Notes under the pieces: model-generated | Databases searched by the model: none | Seen by the model: only the letters and a program-made list of their open reading frames with translations | What the model was told of the DNA's origin: nothing | Position numbers and translations under genes: made by a program | Part shown: positions 1-9,673 of the stretch, piece by piece | Layout of the letters: each line of letters opens with the position of its first letter | Position numbering within the stretch: position 1 is the first letter of the stretch | Assembly (NCBI GenBank): GCA_934725855.1 | Contig: CAKVCL010000004.1 | Coordinates: 103,934-167,933, forward strand | Direction: 5' to 3' | Origin: an uncultured Cellulosilyticum sp. | Lineage (GTDB): Bacteria; Bacillota; Clostridia; Lachnospirales; Cellulosilyticaceae | DNA: 64,000 nucleotides

Positions 1-29
1 TTCTCCATTAACTTAGCTTGTATATTCAT
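1..29 (-). CDS. 5' end of an unidentified gene (runs off the window)
   Basis: An ATG at 29-27 is preceded on the minus strand by GGAGTGATAAT, a good ribosome site, and opens a frame reading MNIQAKLME before the window ends. It lies 41 bases downstream of the flippase-like gene and points the same way, so it is probably the next gene of the same operon. Nine codons are too few to name a family. The start call rests on the ribosome site only. Confidence 0.5.
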
Positions 30-69
30 ATTATCACTCCTCTCACGGAGTGTATCCAAAAATTGCCGA

Positions 70-1092
70 TTATATTCTCATTCTATTTACTTCATTTTTT
101 TGATTAGGCAAAGCCGTAATGATTCCGCCTAAACAAAGTGGCACATAGAAAGTAATAATCCTCCAGCATAAAACAGCTGTGGGAAGTATAGCTTGTGGGA
201 AAAATAATTGAAACAACAAGAAAAAGCTCCCTTCAGCCACCCCTGAACTACCTGGAATAGGTACAAATGATGAAAACATCACAATAAACGCTGCGGCTGA
301 TACAATCACTAAAACTTGTGCTCCCTTTAATCCAAAGGCTCTATAAACTGCATAAGGAATTAAAAAGTATGCAGTAAGCTGCGAAGCTGTTAAAACCCCA
401 ATTCTAGCAATGAGCATTTTATTCTTTTTCATCTCATCTATATTATTGCCAAATAAATCCACCTGTTTAATTAGTTTTTTCTTTTCGCTGTAGACATCTT
501 TTATAAGATGAAACTTATGTAATAAGTTTATTCCCCAAAAGCCTATTTTCTTTGTTCTTTTTCTCATAAAAGCTGCCATAACTAGTACAATAACAACGCC
601 CAAATTAACTGTAAATCCCACTAGTGACAAGTAAGCAATTCCTTTCACCTTAACGACAAAAAACTTAAGTTGCACAATGAGTACAATCATGGAATATAAG
701 GTTAATGTCAGCTGATAAATAATAAATTTAGATAATAATACACTTGCAGAACTGCCAAGGGGTACCCCTTGCTTCATCATCATGAACGCCTGCATTGGCT
801 GTCCGCCTGAAGCAAAAGGGGTAATGGCATTAAAAAAGTGTCCTGACATCACTACTTTAAAAGAATTCCACAATTTATTTCCTTTATGAATTCTTTCTAC
901 CAATAAATATTGAATGATGGTCTCTATTCCCCAGTAAAGTCCTATACAAGCAAACCCAATGAGTGTCCATCTAATGGATAAGTTAGTAAAATGCTCTAAA
1001 ATCATCGTTGGATTCTCATTGCCAATTAAAATCTTTAATGTTAATAACCCCACACCAAGGATTAGTCCAATATTTGCTAAATATTTTTTCAT
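70..1092 (-). CDS. Flippase-like integral membrane protein (LPG_synthase_TM / UPF0104 family)
   Basis: This 340-residue protein is almost entirely hydrophobic, with about eight membrane helices. It has the pattern of the LPG_synthase_TM (UPF0104) family: an early FNAITPFASGGQP-type loop near residue 90 and a late VPIPGSSGVAEGSF loop near 280, both typical of lysyl-phosphatidylglycerol synthase membrane domains and related flippase-like proteins. There is no cytosolic aminoacyl-transferase domain, so it should not by itself make lysyl-PG; a role in moving a lipid or lipid-linked sugar is inference. Its start overlaps the stop of the upstream glycosyltransferase by four bases (ATGA), so the two are translationally coupled, which favours a shared glycolipid or envelope task. 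Confidence 0.8.
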   Translation of the reverse strand: MKKYLANIGLILGVGLLTLKILIGNENPTMILEHFTNLSIRWTLIGFACIGLYWGIETIIQYLLVERIHKGNKLWNSFKVVMSGHFFNAITPFASGGQPMQAFMMMKQGVPLGSSASVLLSKFIIYQLTLTLYSMIVLIVQLKFFVVKVKGIAYLSLVGFTVNLGVVIVLVMAAFMRKRTKKIGFWGINLLHKFHLIKDVYSEKKKLIKQVDLFGNNIDEMKKNKMLIARIGVLTASQLTAYFLIPYAVYRAFGLKGAQVLVIVSAAAFIVMFSSFVPIPGSSGVAEGSFFLLFQLFFPQAILPTAVLCWRIITFYVPLCLGGIITALPNQKNEVNRMRI

Positions 1093-2153
1093 ACTGTTGC
1101 TTCACCACCAGCAATTACTGAATGTTTACGAGTGGTGAGTACTTCATTATAAAAGTCTTGCCACATTCTTAAAACATTCTCTTTAGAATAAAAGTTACTT
1201 CCTTCTAAGGATTTATTCATTCTCTCCTTATTAAACTCTGCATCATTTTTTAAGCGATTAATATAGCCTATAAATTCTTCATTTGTATTTCCCTTTAAAT
1301 AAAAATCAAATAAGATTTTTGGATAAATGTCTAAATCTCTTAATAAAATAGGCGTATTGCAATTCATGGCTTCTAAAATAATCATTGGAAAGAGTTCATT
1401 GTATGAAGGCAAAAACATGACATTAGCAATATTATAGAGTTCATTCATTACTTGTCTGTCTACAATGCCTGTAAATTTCACATTTTTAGGTGGATTGTCT
1501 AAAATGTTTTTGACCTCTTTATAGCCTGAGGTAATATTTCCAAAAGAAAAGCCTCCTGCCCAGATAAACTGCACATCTGGCATTGCCTTAGCAATCTCAA
1601 TAAAATCAAAAATGCCCTTCCTCATTTGAAGCTGACCAGCACATAAAACAACAAATTTATTTTCATCAATGCCATGCTTTGCCCTAACAGCTTTCTTTGC
1701 CAAATCATCCATTTTATAAAATTTCTCTTTAGATACATAGTTAGGAATATACGTCACCTTGCTTCTAGGTATACCATACTCTTCAAGCTTATCAATAAAA
1801 TAAGGGTTTACCGTTACAAGATAATCCATACTCTTATAAAAAGAAATAATATATTTATAAAATGCCTTTGTAACTACCTTAGGTAATTGCAAACTGCCAT
1901 CTACTGTTTCTGGTAAAAAGTGGACAGCACCTACGGTAACACATCCTCTTGCTTTGACATAAGGTAAGGTTACGTAAAATTCTGGGTTTATTGTATGATA
2001 GTGCATAATATCTGCACATTCTTTCTTATTAACTTCTACAACATATCGGTCATCTAAACCGTTTGTTACTAAATCTAATTGTTCTAGATAGGCAGAGCCT
2101 ACGCCTTGCCCTTTAACTTTATCCGCAGAAGATAACATATTAATTGTTGGCAT
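1089..2153 (-). CDS. Glycosyltransferase family 4 (GT-B fold)
   Basis: The product resembles GT4 glycosyltransferases: an N-terminal acceptor-side half, then a C-terminal nucleotide-sugar half with KFVVLCAGQLQMRKG (the usual start of the second Rossmann domain) and the EX7E-like segment ELFPMIILEAMNCNTP. It probably transfers a sugar from an NDP-sugar to a lipid or envelope acceptor; donor and acceptor cannot be read from sequence. I place the start at ATG 2153 (MPTINMLSS) because GGGAGG sits eight bases upstream; an in-frame ATG at 2177 would place that ribosome site inside the coding region. No signal peptide is seen, so it is cytosolic. It overlaps the flippase-like gene by four bases and is probably cotranscribed with it. 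Confidence 0.85.
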   Translation of the reverse strand: MPTINMLSSADKVKGQGVGSAYLEQLDLVTNGLDDRYVVEVNKKECADIMHYHTINPEFYVTLPYVKARGCVTVGAVHFLPETVDGSLQLPKVVTKAFYKYIISFYKSMDYLVTVNPYFIDKLEEYGIPRSKVTYIPNYVSKEKFYKMDDLAKKAVRAKHGIDENKFVVLCAGQLQMRKGIFDFIEIAKAMPDVQFIWAGGFSFGNITSGYKEVKNILDNPPKNVKFTGIVDRQVMNELYNIANVMFLPSYNELFPMIILEAMNCNTPILLRDLDIYPKILFDFYLKGNTNEEFIGYINRLKNDAEFNKERMNKSLEGSNFYSKENVLRMWQDFYNEVLTTRKHSVIAGGEATV

Positions 2154-2248
2154 ACTCATTGCCTCCCTACAATACATAAATATCTTGATTTAATTCATTC
2201 CATATTATAGCCCAAAAATATTTCTCTTAGGCGATTTCTTAATTTTTT

Positions 2249-2806
2249 TTAATAAATATTATCTTCTATATAAGCATAAGCCACTTTATGTGCTCTTGTA
2301 TAAATGCTTCCACCATATACATTCTTTTCCTTGCCGTTTACTATCTGCTTACTTTTTCCAAAAGCCACAAGTTCTTCTCCTAAATACTCTTCTAAAGAAG
2401 CTTTAAAATAAACATCCTTGGCATATTCTTCTCCAAATTTCTCAAATAATGCTTTTTTAGGATGAGTCGATAGGTCTTCATAGCTTCCATCCTTATAAAA
2501 TTTATAAATACAAAAACAAAAGAAAGCCGTTTTATCTTCTAATTCTAGGTTATCAAATAGTTGGTTGTGTAATGCTTTATTTCCTATATATTGAGAGCAA
2601 AGCATCCCTTTACTTCTTGCATAATTTAATAACCCATCTGATGCCTTTTCATCATCATCTAATACTCTAGCAATAATCGCTTTTGCATCACTTTCCGTTG
2701 CGTCCTCTGGCAATGTAATGCCCATCTTCTTTGCATAATTCTTTTCTGCCATGCTGGCTGGATTTGTATTAATTGTATTTGGCACCTTCTGTCTTTTATC
2801 TCTCAT
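2249..2806 (-). CDS. Hypothetical cytosolic protein
   Basis: A protein of about 185 residues that I cannot assign to a family. It is soluble and charged, has no signal peptide or membrane helix, and contains a cysteine pair around FCFCIYKFYKDG in the middle. The start is set at ATG 2806 (MRDKRQKVPN), where GGGAGG lies seven bases upstream; the longer reading from 2836 would translate through that ribosome site. It is a single-gene unit between the GT4 gene (same strand, 95 bases away) and a divergent exporter gene. It may act on its own; no context points to a role. Confidence 0.65.
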   Translation of the reverse strand: MRDKRQKVPNTINTNPASMAEKNYAKKMGITLPEDATESDAKAIIARVLDDDEKASDGLLNYARSKGMLCSQYIGNKALHNQLFDNLELEDKTAFFCFCIYKFYKDGSYEDLSTHPKKALFEKFGEEYAKDVYFKASLEEYLGEELVAFGKSKQIVNGKEKNVYGGSIYTRAHKVAYAYIEDNIY

Positions 2807-3008
2807 ATTCATTCCTCCCAAATTAGCTTTTACCATTATAGCATTTATTTCTATATAACCACCTATACTTATACTGTCTTCAAACCATCTAGTCCTAATT
2901 TTTTATTTCTCACATACAATATAGTTATATATGATGATACCCATAATAAGTAAATTTATACTATAAACAATAAATATATTAAGGCAATAATTTGAAGGAG
3001 TGATAAAC

Positions 3009-4646
3009 TTGAAAGAGCAAAATCTAGTGACAAGCACTATTCTATTAACTGCAACTTCTTTATTTACCCGAACAATTGGGATGATTTCTTCTATCTATTT
3101 AGCTCAAATATTAGGTGCTCAGGGGATGGGTATTTATGAGTTAACCATGTCTTTATATATGACTGCCGTTATATTCGCTTCCGCTGGTTTATGTGTTACC
3201 GTATCTCGTATGGTTGCTGAAGCACTCGGTCAAAATCAAATCACTTCTTTACCACATATTATGGGAGTAGCCTTTTCTATTGGGCTTCCATTAAGTTTTA
3301 TGGTGGCACTCTTGCTTTTTAGCTTTGCACCTTTCTTAGCAACTCATTTAATCCATCATCCATTAGCTGCATCTGGCCTCCGCTTTCTATCTCTTAGCAT
3401 CCCTTTTATGGCCTGTTCCTCATGCTTTAAAGGCTACTTCTATGCCACAAAGAAAACCATCTATCCAGCTAGTGCAGAGATTTTAGAGCAAGTCGTCAAG
3501 CTCGGGCTTGTTATGACCCTAATTAAACTTTACACCCCTAGCCATACCCTTTCTCTTTATAGTGCTGTGGGTCTAGGACTAACAATTGGTGAAATCGTTT
3601 CTTGGAGTTATATGCTTTCACTTTATATTCATGAAGCTAAACATTTTAAGAAGTGTTCCCCTTATTCTGCTTCAGTTAATGGCTCTATAGGCTCCTATTC
3701 ACGCCAGCCTCATTCTCTTAAATTGACTTTCTTAGCCTTTAGAAGCCTTCTACATAAAATGCTTTCCATTATGCTTCCTATTGCTTGCATCTCTTACCTA
3801 AGCTGTTTATTCTTTTCACTAGAGAATTCTTTGATTCCCTTAAGCTTAAAAAAATACAATGAAGAGCTTTCCGCTTCTATGAGTGTCTTTGGCATGATTA
3901 AGGGAATGATTATGCCGATATTATTTTTCCCCTCTGCTTTTTTGACTGCATTTTCCACCACTCTGATGCCTGAAATTGCAAAAGCCAATGTTCTAAAACT
4001 GCATAAACGGGTCACCTACACTACCAGCAGAGTTCTGCAGCTTACTTTTATCCTAAGTATACTAGTCGTTGCAGTTTTTATGAATTATAGTGATGAGTTA
4101 GGCTTTGTCCTGTATAAAAGTGAAGAAATTGGTCCTTTACTTCGCAGTCTTTCAATCATTGTCCCTTTTGTCTATACTGAAGTGATTGCAGATGGTATTT
4201 TAAAAGGGTTAAATGAACAAGTCAGTTGTCTAAAATATAGTATGATTGATTCGATTTTACGTATCACTCTAATTTACTTTTTGCTCCCTATTAAAGGCAT
4301 TTATGCTTTTGTGGGTATAACCATTATGAGTTGTATTCTAACTTCTACTTTAAGCTTTAATAAACTTCTTGAAACGACACATTTAAAATTTAAACTGATG
4401 AATTGGCTCGTTAAACCGGCTGTTGCAGCTGCCTTTTCTGCTAGTTACTCTAGACTGATTATTTATAAATTATTTCGCTATAGCTTTGGATTAACCACCA
4501 AGGTATTTTTAGGAATCTCTTTTACAGTTATTTTGTATATTCCTCTTCTTTTCTTAATTCAAACCTTAAGTATAGAAGATTTAAGTTGGCTTAAAAGGCA
4601 GCTTAGACTTTTTAAAACCAGCCTCCTGGTAAGACATTCTTCCTAA
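3009..4646 (+). CDS. SpoVB/MurJ-like polysaccharide (lipid) flippase, MOP superfamily
   Basis: A polytopic membrane protein of about 545 residues with some 14 helices. Its N-terminus carries the SpoVB-type signature FTRTIGMISSIYLAQILGA followed by GMGIYELTMSLYM. SpoVB and MurJ proteins flip lipid-linked precursors such as lipid II; SpoVB itself is needed for spore cortex formation. Which substrate is used here is not shown. The likely start is TTG 3009, because AAGGAG at 2995-3000 is eight bases upstream; a GTG at 3000 overlaps that ribosome site and is a poor alternative. The gene is alone on the plus strand and ends at a strong bidirectional terminator shared with pckA. Confidence 0.82.
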   Translation: MKEQNLVTSTILLTATSLFTRTIGMISSIYLAQILGAQGMGIYELTMSLYMTAVIFASAGLCVTVSRMVAEALGQNQITSLPHIMGVAFSIGLPLSFMVALLLFSFAPFLATHLIHHPLAASGLRFLSLSIPFMACSSCFKGYFYATKKTIYPASAEILEQVVKLGLVMTLIKLYTPSHTLSLYSAVGLGLTIGEIVSWSYMLSLYIHEAKHFKKCSPYSASVNGSIGSYSRQPHSLKLTFLAFRSLLHKMLSIMLPIACISYLSCLFFSLENSLIPLSLKKYNEELSASMSVFGMIKGMIMPILFFPSAFLTAFSTTLMPEIAKANVLKLHKRVTYTTSRVLQLTFILSILVVAVFMNYSDELGFVLYKSEEIGPLLRSLSIIVPFVYTEVIADGILKGLNEQVSCLKYSMIDSILRITLIYFLLPIKGIYAFVGITIMSCILTSTLSFNKLLETTHLKFKLMNWLVKPAVAAAFSASYSRLIIYKLFRYSFGLTTKVFLGISFTVILYIPLLFLIQTLSIEDLSWLKRQLRLFKTSLLVRHSS

Positions 4647-4689
4647 ATGCTTAAGCTGGTGCCTAATCCAATTATTTTTTAATAACATC

Positions 4690-4726
4690 AAAAAGCGAGT
4701 GTGAAAATTTCACACTCGCTTTTTTA
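4690..4726. terminator. Bidirectional rho-independent terminator
   Basis: A perfect hairpin, AAAAGCGAGTGTGAAA against its complement, flanked by A-tracts on the left and T-tracts on the right. It can stop the SpoVB-like gene on the plus strand and pckA on the minus strand, whose stop codons converge on it. Confidence 0.9.
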
Positions 4727-4742
4727 TATCATTATGATTTAA

Positions 4743-6347
4743 TTATTTTCTTGGACCAGCTGCTACTAATGCTTTACCAGCTTCGTTTCCTTCGTATTTA
4801 GCAAAGTTCTTAATAAATCTATCAGCTAAGTCTTTAGCTTTAGTTTCCCATTCAGAAGCATCTGCATATGTATTACGAGGGTCAAGGATGTTTGTATCAA
4901 CACCTGGAAGTTCTGTAGGAACTTCGAAATCGAACATTGGGATTTTCTTTGTTGGAACGTTGTTGATGTCTCCGTTAAGGATTGCATCAATGATTCCACG
5001 AGTATCTTTGATAGAGATACGTTTTCCTGTTCCATTCCATCCTGTGTTTACAAGGTATGCTTTAGCACCGCTCTTTTGCATTTTCTTAACGAGTTCTTCA
5101 GCATATTTTGTTGGATGAAGTTCAAGGAATGCTTGTCCGAAGCAAGCTGAGAATGTTGGTGTTGGTTCTGTGATACCACGTTCTGTACCAGCAAGTTTAG
5201 CTGTGAAACCTGATAAGAAGTAGTATTGTGTTTGTTCTGGTGTAAGGATTGATACTGGTGGAAGTACACCGAAAGCATCAGCAGATAAGAAGATTACATT
5301 TTTAGCTGCTGGAGCTGAAGATACTGGGCGTACAATGTTTTGAATGTGGTTGATTGGGTAAGATACACGTGTATTTTCTGTAACACTCTTATCTTTGAAA
5401 TCAATTTTACCATCTTTATCTAATGTAACGTTTTCAAGAAGAGCGTTTCTCTTGATTGCGTTGTAAATGTCTGGTTCTGATTCTTTATCAAGGTCAATAA
5501 CTTTAGCGTAGCAACCACCTTCGAAGTTGAATACACCGTTGTCATCCCAACCGTGTTCGTCATCACCGATAAGAAGACGTTTTGGATCTGTTGATAATGT
5601 AGTTTTACCTGTTCCTGAAAGACCGAAGAAAATAGCTGTATTTTCACCGTTCATATCAGCATTTGCTGAACAGTGCATTGAAGCAATACCTTTTAATGGT
5701 AAGTAGTAGTTCATCATTGAGAACATACCTTTTTTCATTTCTCCGCCGTACCATGTATTGATGATAACTTGTTCACGACTTGTGATATTGAAAGCAACAC
5801 ATGTTTCAGAGTTAAGACCTAATTCTTTGTAGTTTTCAACTTTTGCTTTAGAAGCATTGTATACTACGAAGTCTGGCTTAAAGTTTGCAAGTTCTTCTTC
5901 TGTTGGTTGAATAAACATATTTTTGATAAAGTGTGCTTGCCAAGCAACTTCTACGATGAAACGTACTGACATACATGTATCTTTGTTAGCACCACAGAAT
6001 GCATCTACAACAAATAATCTTTTGTTAGAAAGTTCTTTTTTAGCAAGTTCTTTAACTGCTGCCCAAGCTTCTTCTGTCATTGGATGGTTATCATTTTTGT
6101 ACTCATCAGATGTCCACCATACAGTGTCTTTAGAGTTTTCATCCATAACAATAAATTTATCTTTAGGTGAACGGCCTGTGTAAATACCAGTCATTACATT
6201 AACTGCACCAAGTTCACTTTCTTGACCTACTTCAAAGCCTTCAAGACCAGCTTTTGTTTCTTCTTCAAATAATAATTCATAAGAAGGATTATATACAACT
6301 TCTGTTGTTCCTGTAATGCCATATTTAGTTAAATCAACATTTGCCAT
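4743..6347 (-). CDS. pckA: Phosphoenolpyruvate carboxykinase (ATP)
   Basis: This 534-residue protein is full length for ATP-dependent PEP carboxykinase (EC 4.1.1.49), which interconverts oxaloacetate + ATP and PEP + ADP + CO2. Visible signatures are the kinase P-loop [13 protein letters not shown], the metal-binding [25 protein letters not shown] segment, and the substrate loop [13 protein letters not shown] near the N-terminus. In fermentative anaerobes it often runs towards CO2 fixation and succinate; that direction is inference here. It is monocistronic, with its own terminator, and its codon use is strongly biased to a few codons, as expected of a highly expressed gene. Confidence 0.97.
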   Translation of the reverse strand: MANVDLTKYGITGTTEVVYNPSYELLFEEETKAGLEGFEVGQESELGAVNVMTGIYTGRSPKDKFIVMDENSKDTVWWTSDEYKNDNHPMTEEAWAAVKELAKKELSNKRLFVVDAFCGANKDTCMSVRFIVEVAWQAHFIKNMFIQPTEEELANFKPDFVVYNASKAKVENYKELGLNSETCVAFNITSREQVIINTWYGGEMKKGMFSMMNYYLPLKGIASMHCSANADMNGENTAIFFGLSGTGKTTLSTDPKRLLIGDDEHGWDDNGVFNFEGGCYAKVIDLDKESEPDIYNAIKRNALLENVTLDKDGKIDFKDKSVTENTRVSYPINHIQNIVRPVSSAPAAKNVIFLSADAFGVLPPVSILTPEQTQYYFLSGFTAKLAGTERGITEPTPTFSACFGQAFLELHPTKYAEELVKKMQKSGAKAYLVNTGWNGTGKRISIKDTRGIIDAILNGDINNVPTKKIPMFDFEVPTELPGVDTNILDPRNTYADASEWETKAKDLADRFIKNFAKYEGNEAGKALVAAGPRK

Positions 6348-6577
6348 CTTTATTCTACCTCTTTCTTTTATTATAATATACCAATCAGATAACGGTCTAA
6401 ATACATAGATACCAGTTTATCTTTACATGGAAATGGAATATTCCACCCTTACTTAAAAAGTATATATAATTAAGGTCAATAAATCAATAAAAAATATTCT
6501 TATTTTGAAATATAATTTCAAAAACAAACTTTATCGGCATCAATTTGCATTTATTCCCAACCTAAATAAAATTTATT

Positions 6578-7183
6578 CTACAGTAAGTTACTTTTTGTTG
6601 GGTTATTGACTATTTTTTCATCTACAATTTTTTCTGCTAGACGCTTATAATAATTGGCCTTTTCTGTTAATAAGATGACTTGCAGCATACTTATTATCTT
6701 TTCCTCATCTATGCCTTCTAAGCTAAGGCGCTCCTCTTGAACTTTGATAGACTCTTCTATATGACTTATTTCCTTTCGAAAAGCATTTGCTTCTTCTAAT
6801 TTCAAATCTAATACAATTTGATAGAGTTCGGATAGCACCTCACTACCTATTTCTCCATTATTAATCAAAATACCAAATAAATGCTTAATGTCCCCAATAG
6901 CTAAGACTTGTTTGAGGTCATAAAGCAAAATCATGAGTAGTATATGTTCTTTAGTATATTTTTTCTTAACTGCAGGCATCAACACTTTATCTTTGATATA
7001 GTTATTAATCATTGTCTTGGTTAACAATTTATCTTCCTTATAACGCTTTGTATGCGTTAGTTTATCCTCAAATAAAGTAATCACTTGATCCATATATAAA
7101 TCTAAATTTGGAATCATATCTTGGTCTATTTTTTCATCTAGCTTAAGTTCTTCTATCATTTGACTTAAAGTTTCTTTTTGCAT
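6578..7183 (-). CDS. DUF1836 domain protein
   Basis: The 201-residue product has the DUF1836 core, visible as LLTKTMINNYIKDKVL followed by KKKYTKEHILLM. This is a winged-helix/MerR-like arrangement common in Firmicutes, so DNA binding is plausible but not shown. The C-terminal third is helical and charged. It is monocistronic, with about 230 bases on each side before pckA and the PAQR gene. DUF1836 proteins have no agreed function that I know of. Confidence 0.8.
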   Translation of the reverse strand: MQKETLSQMIEELKLDEKIDQDMIPNLDLYMDQVITLFEDKLTHTKRYKEDKLLTKTMINNYIKDKVLMPAVKKKYTKEHILLMILLYDLKQVLAIGDIKHLFGILINNGEIGSEVLSELYQIVLDLKLEEANAFRKEISHIEESIKVQEERLSLEGIDEEKIISMLQVILLTEKANYYKRLAEKIVDEKIVNNPTKSNLL

Positions 7184-7436
7184 AATCTACTCCTACTTCT
7201 ATTTAAGGTTATTTCATTTGTACTCTTTTAATTATTTCATGGATATTCATCTATTTTAGTTGCATATAGATTTTATATGCCCATTTAGCTTATTTTATCA
7301 TACACAATGCTCTTTTCTAAATCAACATAGTTTATTTATAAAAACCCCATTGACTTATATTATAAGATTATGATATTTTATTTATATATCATTAAGTAGT
7401 TTTAAAAACTACATATTGTTTTTAGGAGATGATTAT

Positions 7437-8078
7437 ATGAAACATTATCTAAGAGAACCGATTAATTCTATTACTCATTTATTGGGTGCGTTTCTTTCTA
7501 TCATAGGCACGATTGTTTTACTCAATCACACTACCTTGCCACTTACTCCAGTAGTCATCGCTTCTATACTAATTTTTGGCATTAGTTTGGTGCTACTCTA
7601 TACGGCAAGTGGTATTTATCATCTTGTTTATACAACAGATGCTATATTACTACGCCTACGTAAGCTGGACCATTCCATGATCTTTATTTTAATTGCTGGT
7701 TCTTATACCCCATTTTGCTTACTTGCATTAGATGGCTTTTGGAAATGGTTTATTATTATTACCGTATGGAGCCTTGCACTCATTGGAATTATTTTAAAAA
7801 TGGTATGGATGAATATGCCTAGATGGCTTTCTACTGGTTTTTATATTGGTATGGGTTGGATTGCATTGTTTGCTTTAAAGCCTTTATATAATTCTTTATC
7901 ATTAGGTGGTTTTTGTTATCTTATATTAGGTGGCGTAATGTATACTATCGGTGGCATTATCTATGGTACAAAGAAACCAAACTTTTCTCCTGATTTTGGT
8001 TTTCATGAGATTTTTCATATCTTTGTCATGCTGGGAAGCTTCTGCCATTATTGGGCTATACTAAACTATGTGGTTTAA
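7437..8078 (+). CDS. Hemolysin III / PAQR family membrane protein
   Basis: A protein of 213 residues with seven predicted membrane helices, matching the bacterial hemolysin III (YqfA/PAQR) family. The family motifs are present: EPINSITHLLGA near the N-terminus, SGIYHL with DHSMIFILIAGSYTP in the middle, and a C-terminal GFHEIFHIFVMLGSFCHY whose histidines bind zinc in PAQR proteins. Bacterial members are linked to membrane homeostasis; true haemolysin activity is doubtful. The start is ATG 7437, with AGGAG eight bases upstream; the upstream in-frame start at 7416 lacks a ribosome site. It stands alone and ends at a bidirectional terminator. Confidence 0.9.
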   Translation: MKHYLREPINSITHLLGAFLSIIGTIVLLNHTTLPLTPVVIASILIFGISLVLLYTASGIYHLVYTTDAILLRLRKLDHSMIFILIAGSYTPFCLLALDGFWKWFIIITVWSLALIGIILKMVWMNMPRWLSTGFYIGMGWIALFALKPLYNSLSLGGFCYLILGGVMYTIGGIIYGTKKPNFSPDFGFHEIFHIFVMLGSFCHYWAILNYVV

Positions 8079-8173
8079 TCTACTTCCGATAGATTATAAA
8101 TTAGGTTTAAGATTACAAGGTTTCCTTGTTATTTTAAATAGATTTTGTTTCATTTTCTTTAAATACAGATAAC

Positions 8174-8228
8174 CTCAAAAAGAAGAGGCTCTAACTTCAG
8201 ATTAAAGTTAGAACCTCTTCTTTTTGAG
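8174..8228. terminator. Bidirectional rho-independent terminator
   Basis: A long hairpin whose arms begin CTCAAAAAGAAGAGG and end with its complement, with a short loop near 8201. It lies between the converging PAQR gene (plus) and nfnB (minus) and can serve both. Confidence 0.85.
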
Positions 8229-8277
8229 TGTCGTATATTAGCGAAACCATTTCTATATTTAAAATACTTAGGATGAC

Positions 8278-9672
8278 CTATTTTGCTTTTGATTGAATGT
8301 ATTCATCCATAGCAGCTGCTGCTTTTTTACCAGCACCCATCGCTAAGATAACGGTTGCTGCACCTGTTACAGCATCTCCACCAGCATAAACACCTTCTCT
8401 AGTTGTAAGACCAGTTTCTTCTTCTGTTACAATACAACCACGTTTGTTGGTTTCTAATCCTTTAGTTGTGCTTCTAATGAGTGGGTTTGGACTTGTACCG
8501 ATTGCCATGATTACACAATCTACATCAAGGATGAAGTTAGAATCTTCTTTAGCAATTGGTCTTCTTCTTCCTGATTCATCTGGTTCACCAAGTTCCATTT
8601 CAACACATTCCATTCCTTTAACCCATCCATCTTCACCAACGATTTGAATTGGATTGTTAAGGTTTTTGAAGATAATCCCTTCTTCTTTAGCGTGTTCTAC
8701 TTCTTCACGTCTAGCTGGCATTTCTTCTTCACTACGACGGTATACGATATATACGTTTTCAGCACCAAGACGTTTTGCACATCTTGCAGCATCCATTGCT
8801 ACGTTACCACCACCAACAACTGCTACGCTCTTGCTATTTTTGATTGGTGTGTCACTACCTTCTCTATAAGCTTTCATTAAGTTTACTCTAGTTAAGAACT
8901 CATTTGCTGAGTAAACGCCTTTAAGGTTTTCACCTGGAATGTTCATGAAGTTTGGAAGACCAGCTCCAGAACCTACGAAAATAGATTCATAACCTTGTTC
9001 AAAAAGTTCATCAATAGAAATAACCTTACCGATTACCATGTTCGTCATCACTTCTACGCCCATAGCTTTAAGGGTCTCAATTTCTTTTTGTACGATTGCT
9101 TTTGGAAGTCTGAATTCAGGGATACCATATACAAGTACACCACCTGCTAAGTGAAGGGCTTCAAATACAGTGACTTTGTAACCTTTTTTAGCAAGGTCTC
9201 CAGCACATGTAAGGCCAGCAGGACCTGCACCAATGATGGCAACTTTGTGTCCATTGCTTTCTGGTACAACCACTTCTTCTTTGCTGTGCTCCATATGATA
9301 ATCTGCTACAAAACGTTCAAGACGACCGATTCCAACGCTTTCTGTTTTGATCCCACGTACACATTTAGATTCACATTGGCTTTCTTGTGGACAAACACGA
9401 CCACAAACAGCTGGAAGGCTACTTGTTTCTTTGATAATTTCATAAGCTTTTTCGAAATCACCATTTTTGATTTCTGTTATGAAATTAGGAATTTTAACAT
9501 TAACTGGGCAGCCACTTACACAAGGCATATTTTTACAATTTAAACAGCGACTTGCCTCTTCTTGTGCCATTTCTACTGTATACCCTAAAGCAACTTCTTT
9601 GAAGTTTGAATTTCTTACCATTGGGTCTTGTACTGGCATTTCTAACTTTTTAGGACTCATATTTGCAGCCAT
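8278..9672 (-). CDS. nfnB: NfnB: NADPH-binding large subunit of NADH-dependent ferredoxin:NADP+ oxidoreductase (GltA-like)
   Basis: The 464-residue protein resembles the small subunit of glutamate synthase. It has an N-terminal cysteine-rich Fe-S region (CLNCKNMPCVSGCPVNVKIP, then CGRVCPQESQCESKC), an FAD site IIGAGPAGLTCAGDLAKKG, and an NADP site VAVVGGGNVAMDAARCAKRLG. With the adjacent ferredoxin-reductase-like subunit it forms the Nfn complex, which couples NADPH oxidation to reduction of ferredoxin and NAD+ (or the reverse) by flavin-based bifurcation. The pairing is decisive: alone it could be called gltD. It starts one base after the nfnA stop, and its ribosome site GGGGGA is inside the end of nfnA. 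Confidence 0.92.
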   Translation of the reverse strand: MAANMSPKKLEMPVQDPMVRNSNFKEVALGYTVEMAQEEASRCLNCKNMPCVSGCPVNVKIPNFITEIKNGDFEKAYEIIKETSSLPAVCGRVCPQESQCESKCVRGIKTESVGIGRLERFVADYHMEHSKEEVVVPESNGHKVAIIGAGPAGLTCAGDLAKKGYKVTVFEALHLAGGVLVYGIPEFRLPKAIVQKEIETLKAMGVEVMTNMVIGKVISIDELFEQGYESIFVGSGAGLPNFMNIPGENLKGVYSANEFLTRVNLMKAYREGSDTPIKNSKSVAVVGGGNVAMDAARCAKRLGAENVYIVYRRSEEEMPARREEVEHAKEEGIIFKNLNNPIQIVGEDGWVKGMECVEMELGEPDESGRRRPIAKEDSNFILDVDCVIMAIGTSPNPLIRSTTKGLETNKRGCIVTEEETGLTTREGVYAGGDAVTGAATVILAMGAGKKAAAAMDEYIQSKAK

Positions 9673-9673
9673 C

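Noticed and set aside
9151..9543. 130-codon plus-strand open frame inside nfnB
   Set aside because: Opposite strand of a well-supported gene with strong codon bias; the translated sequence has no family pattern.
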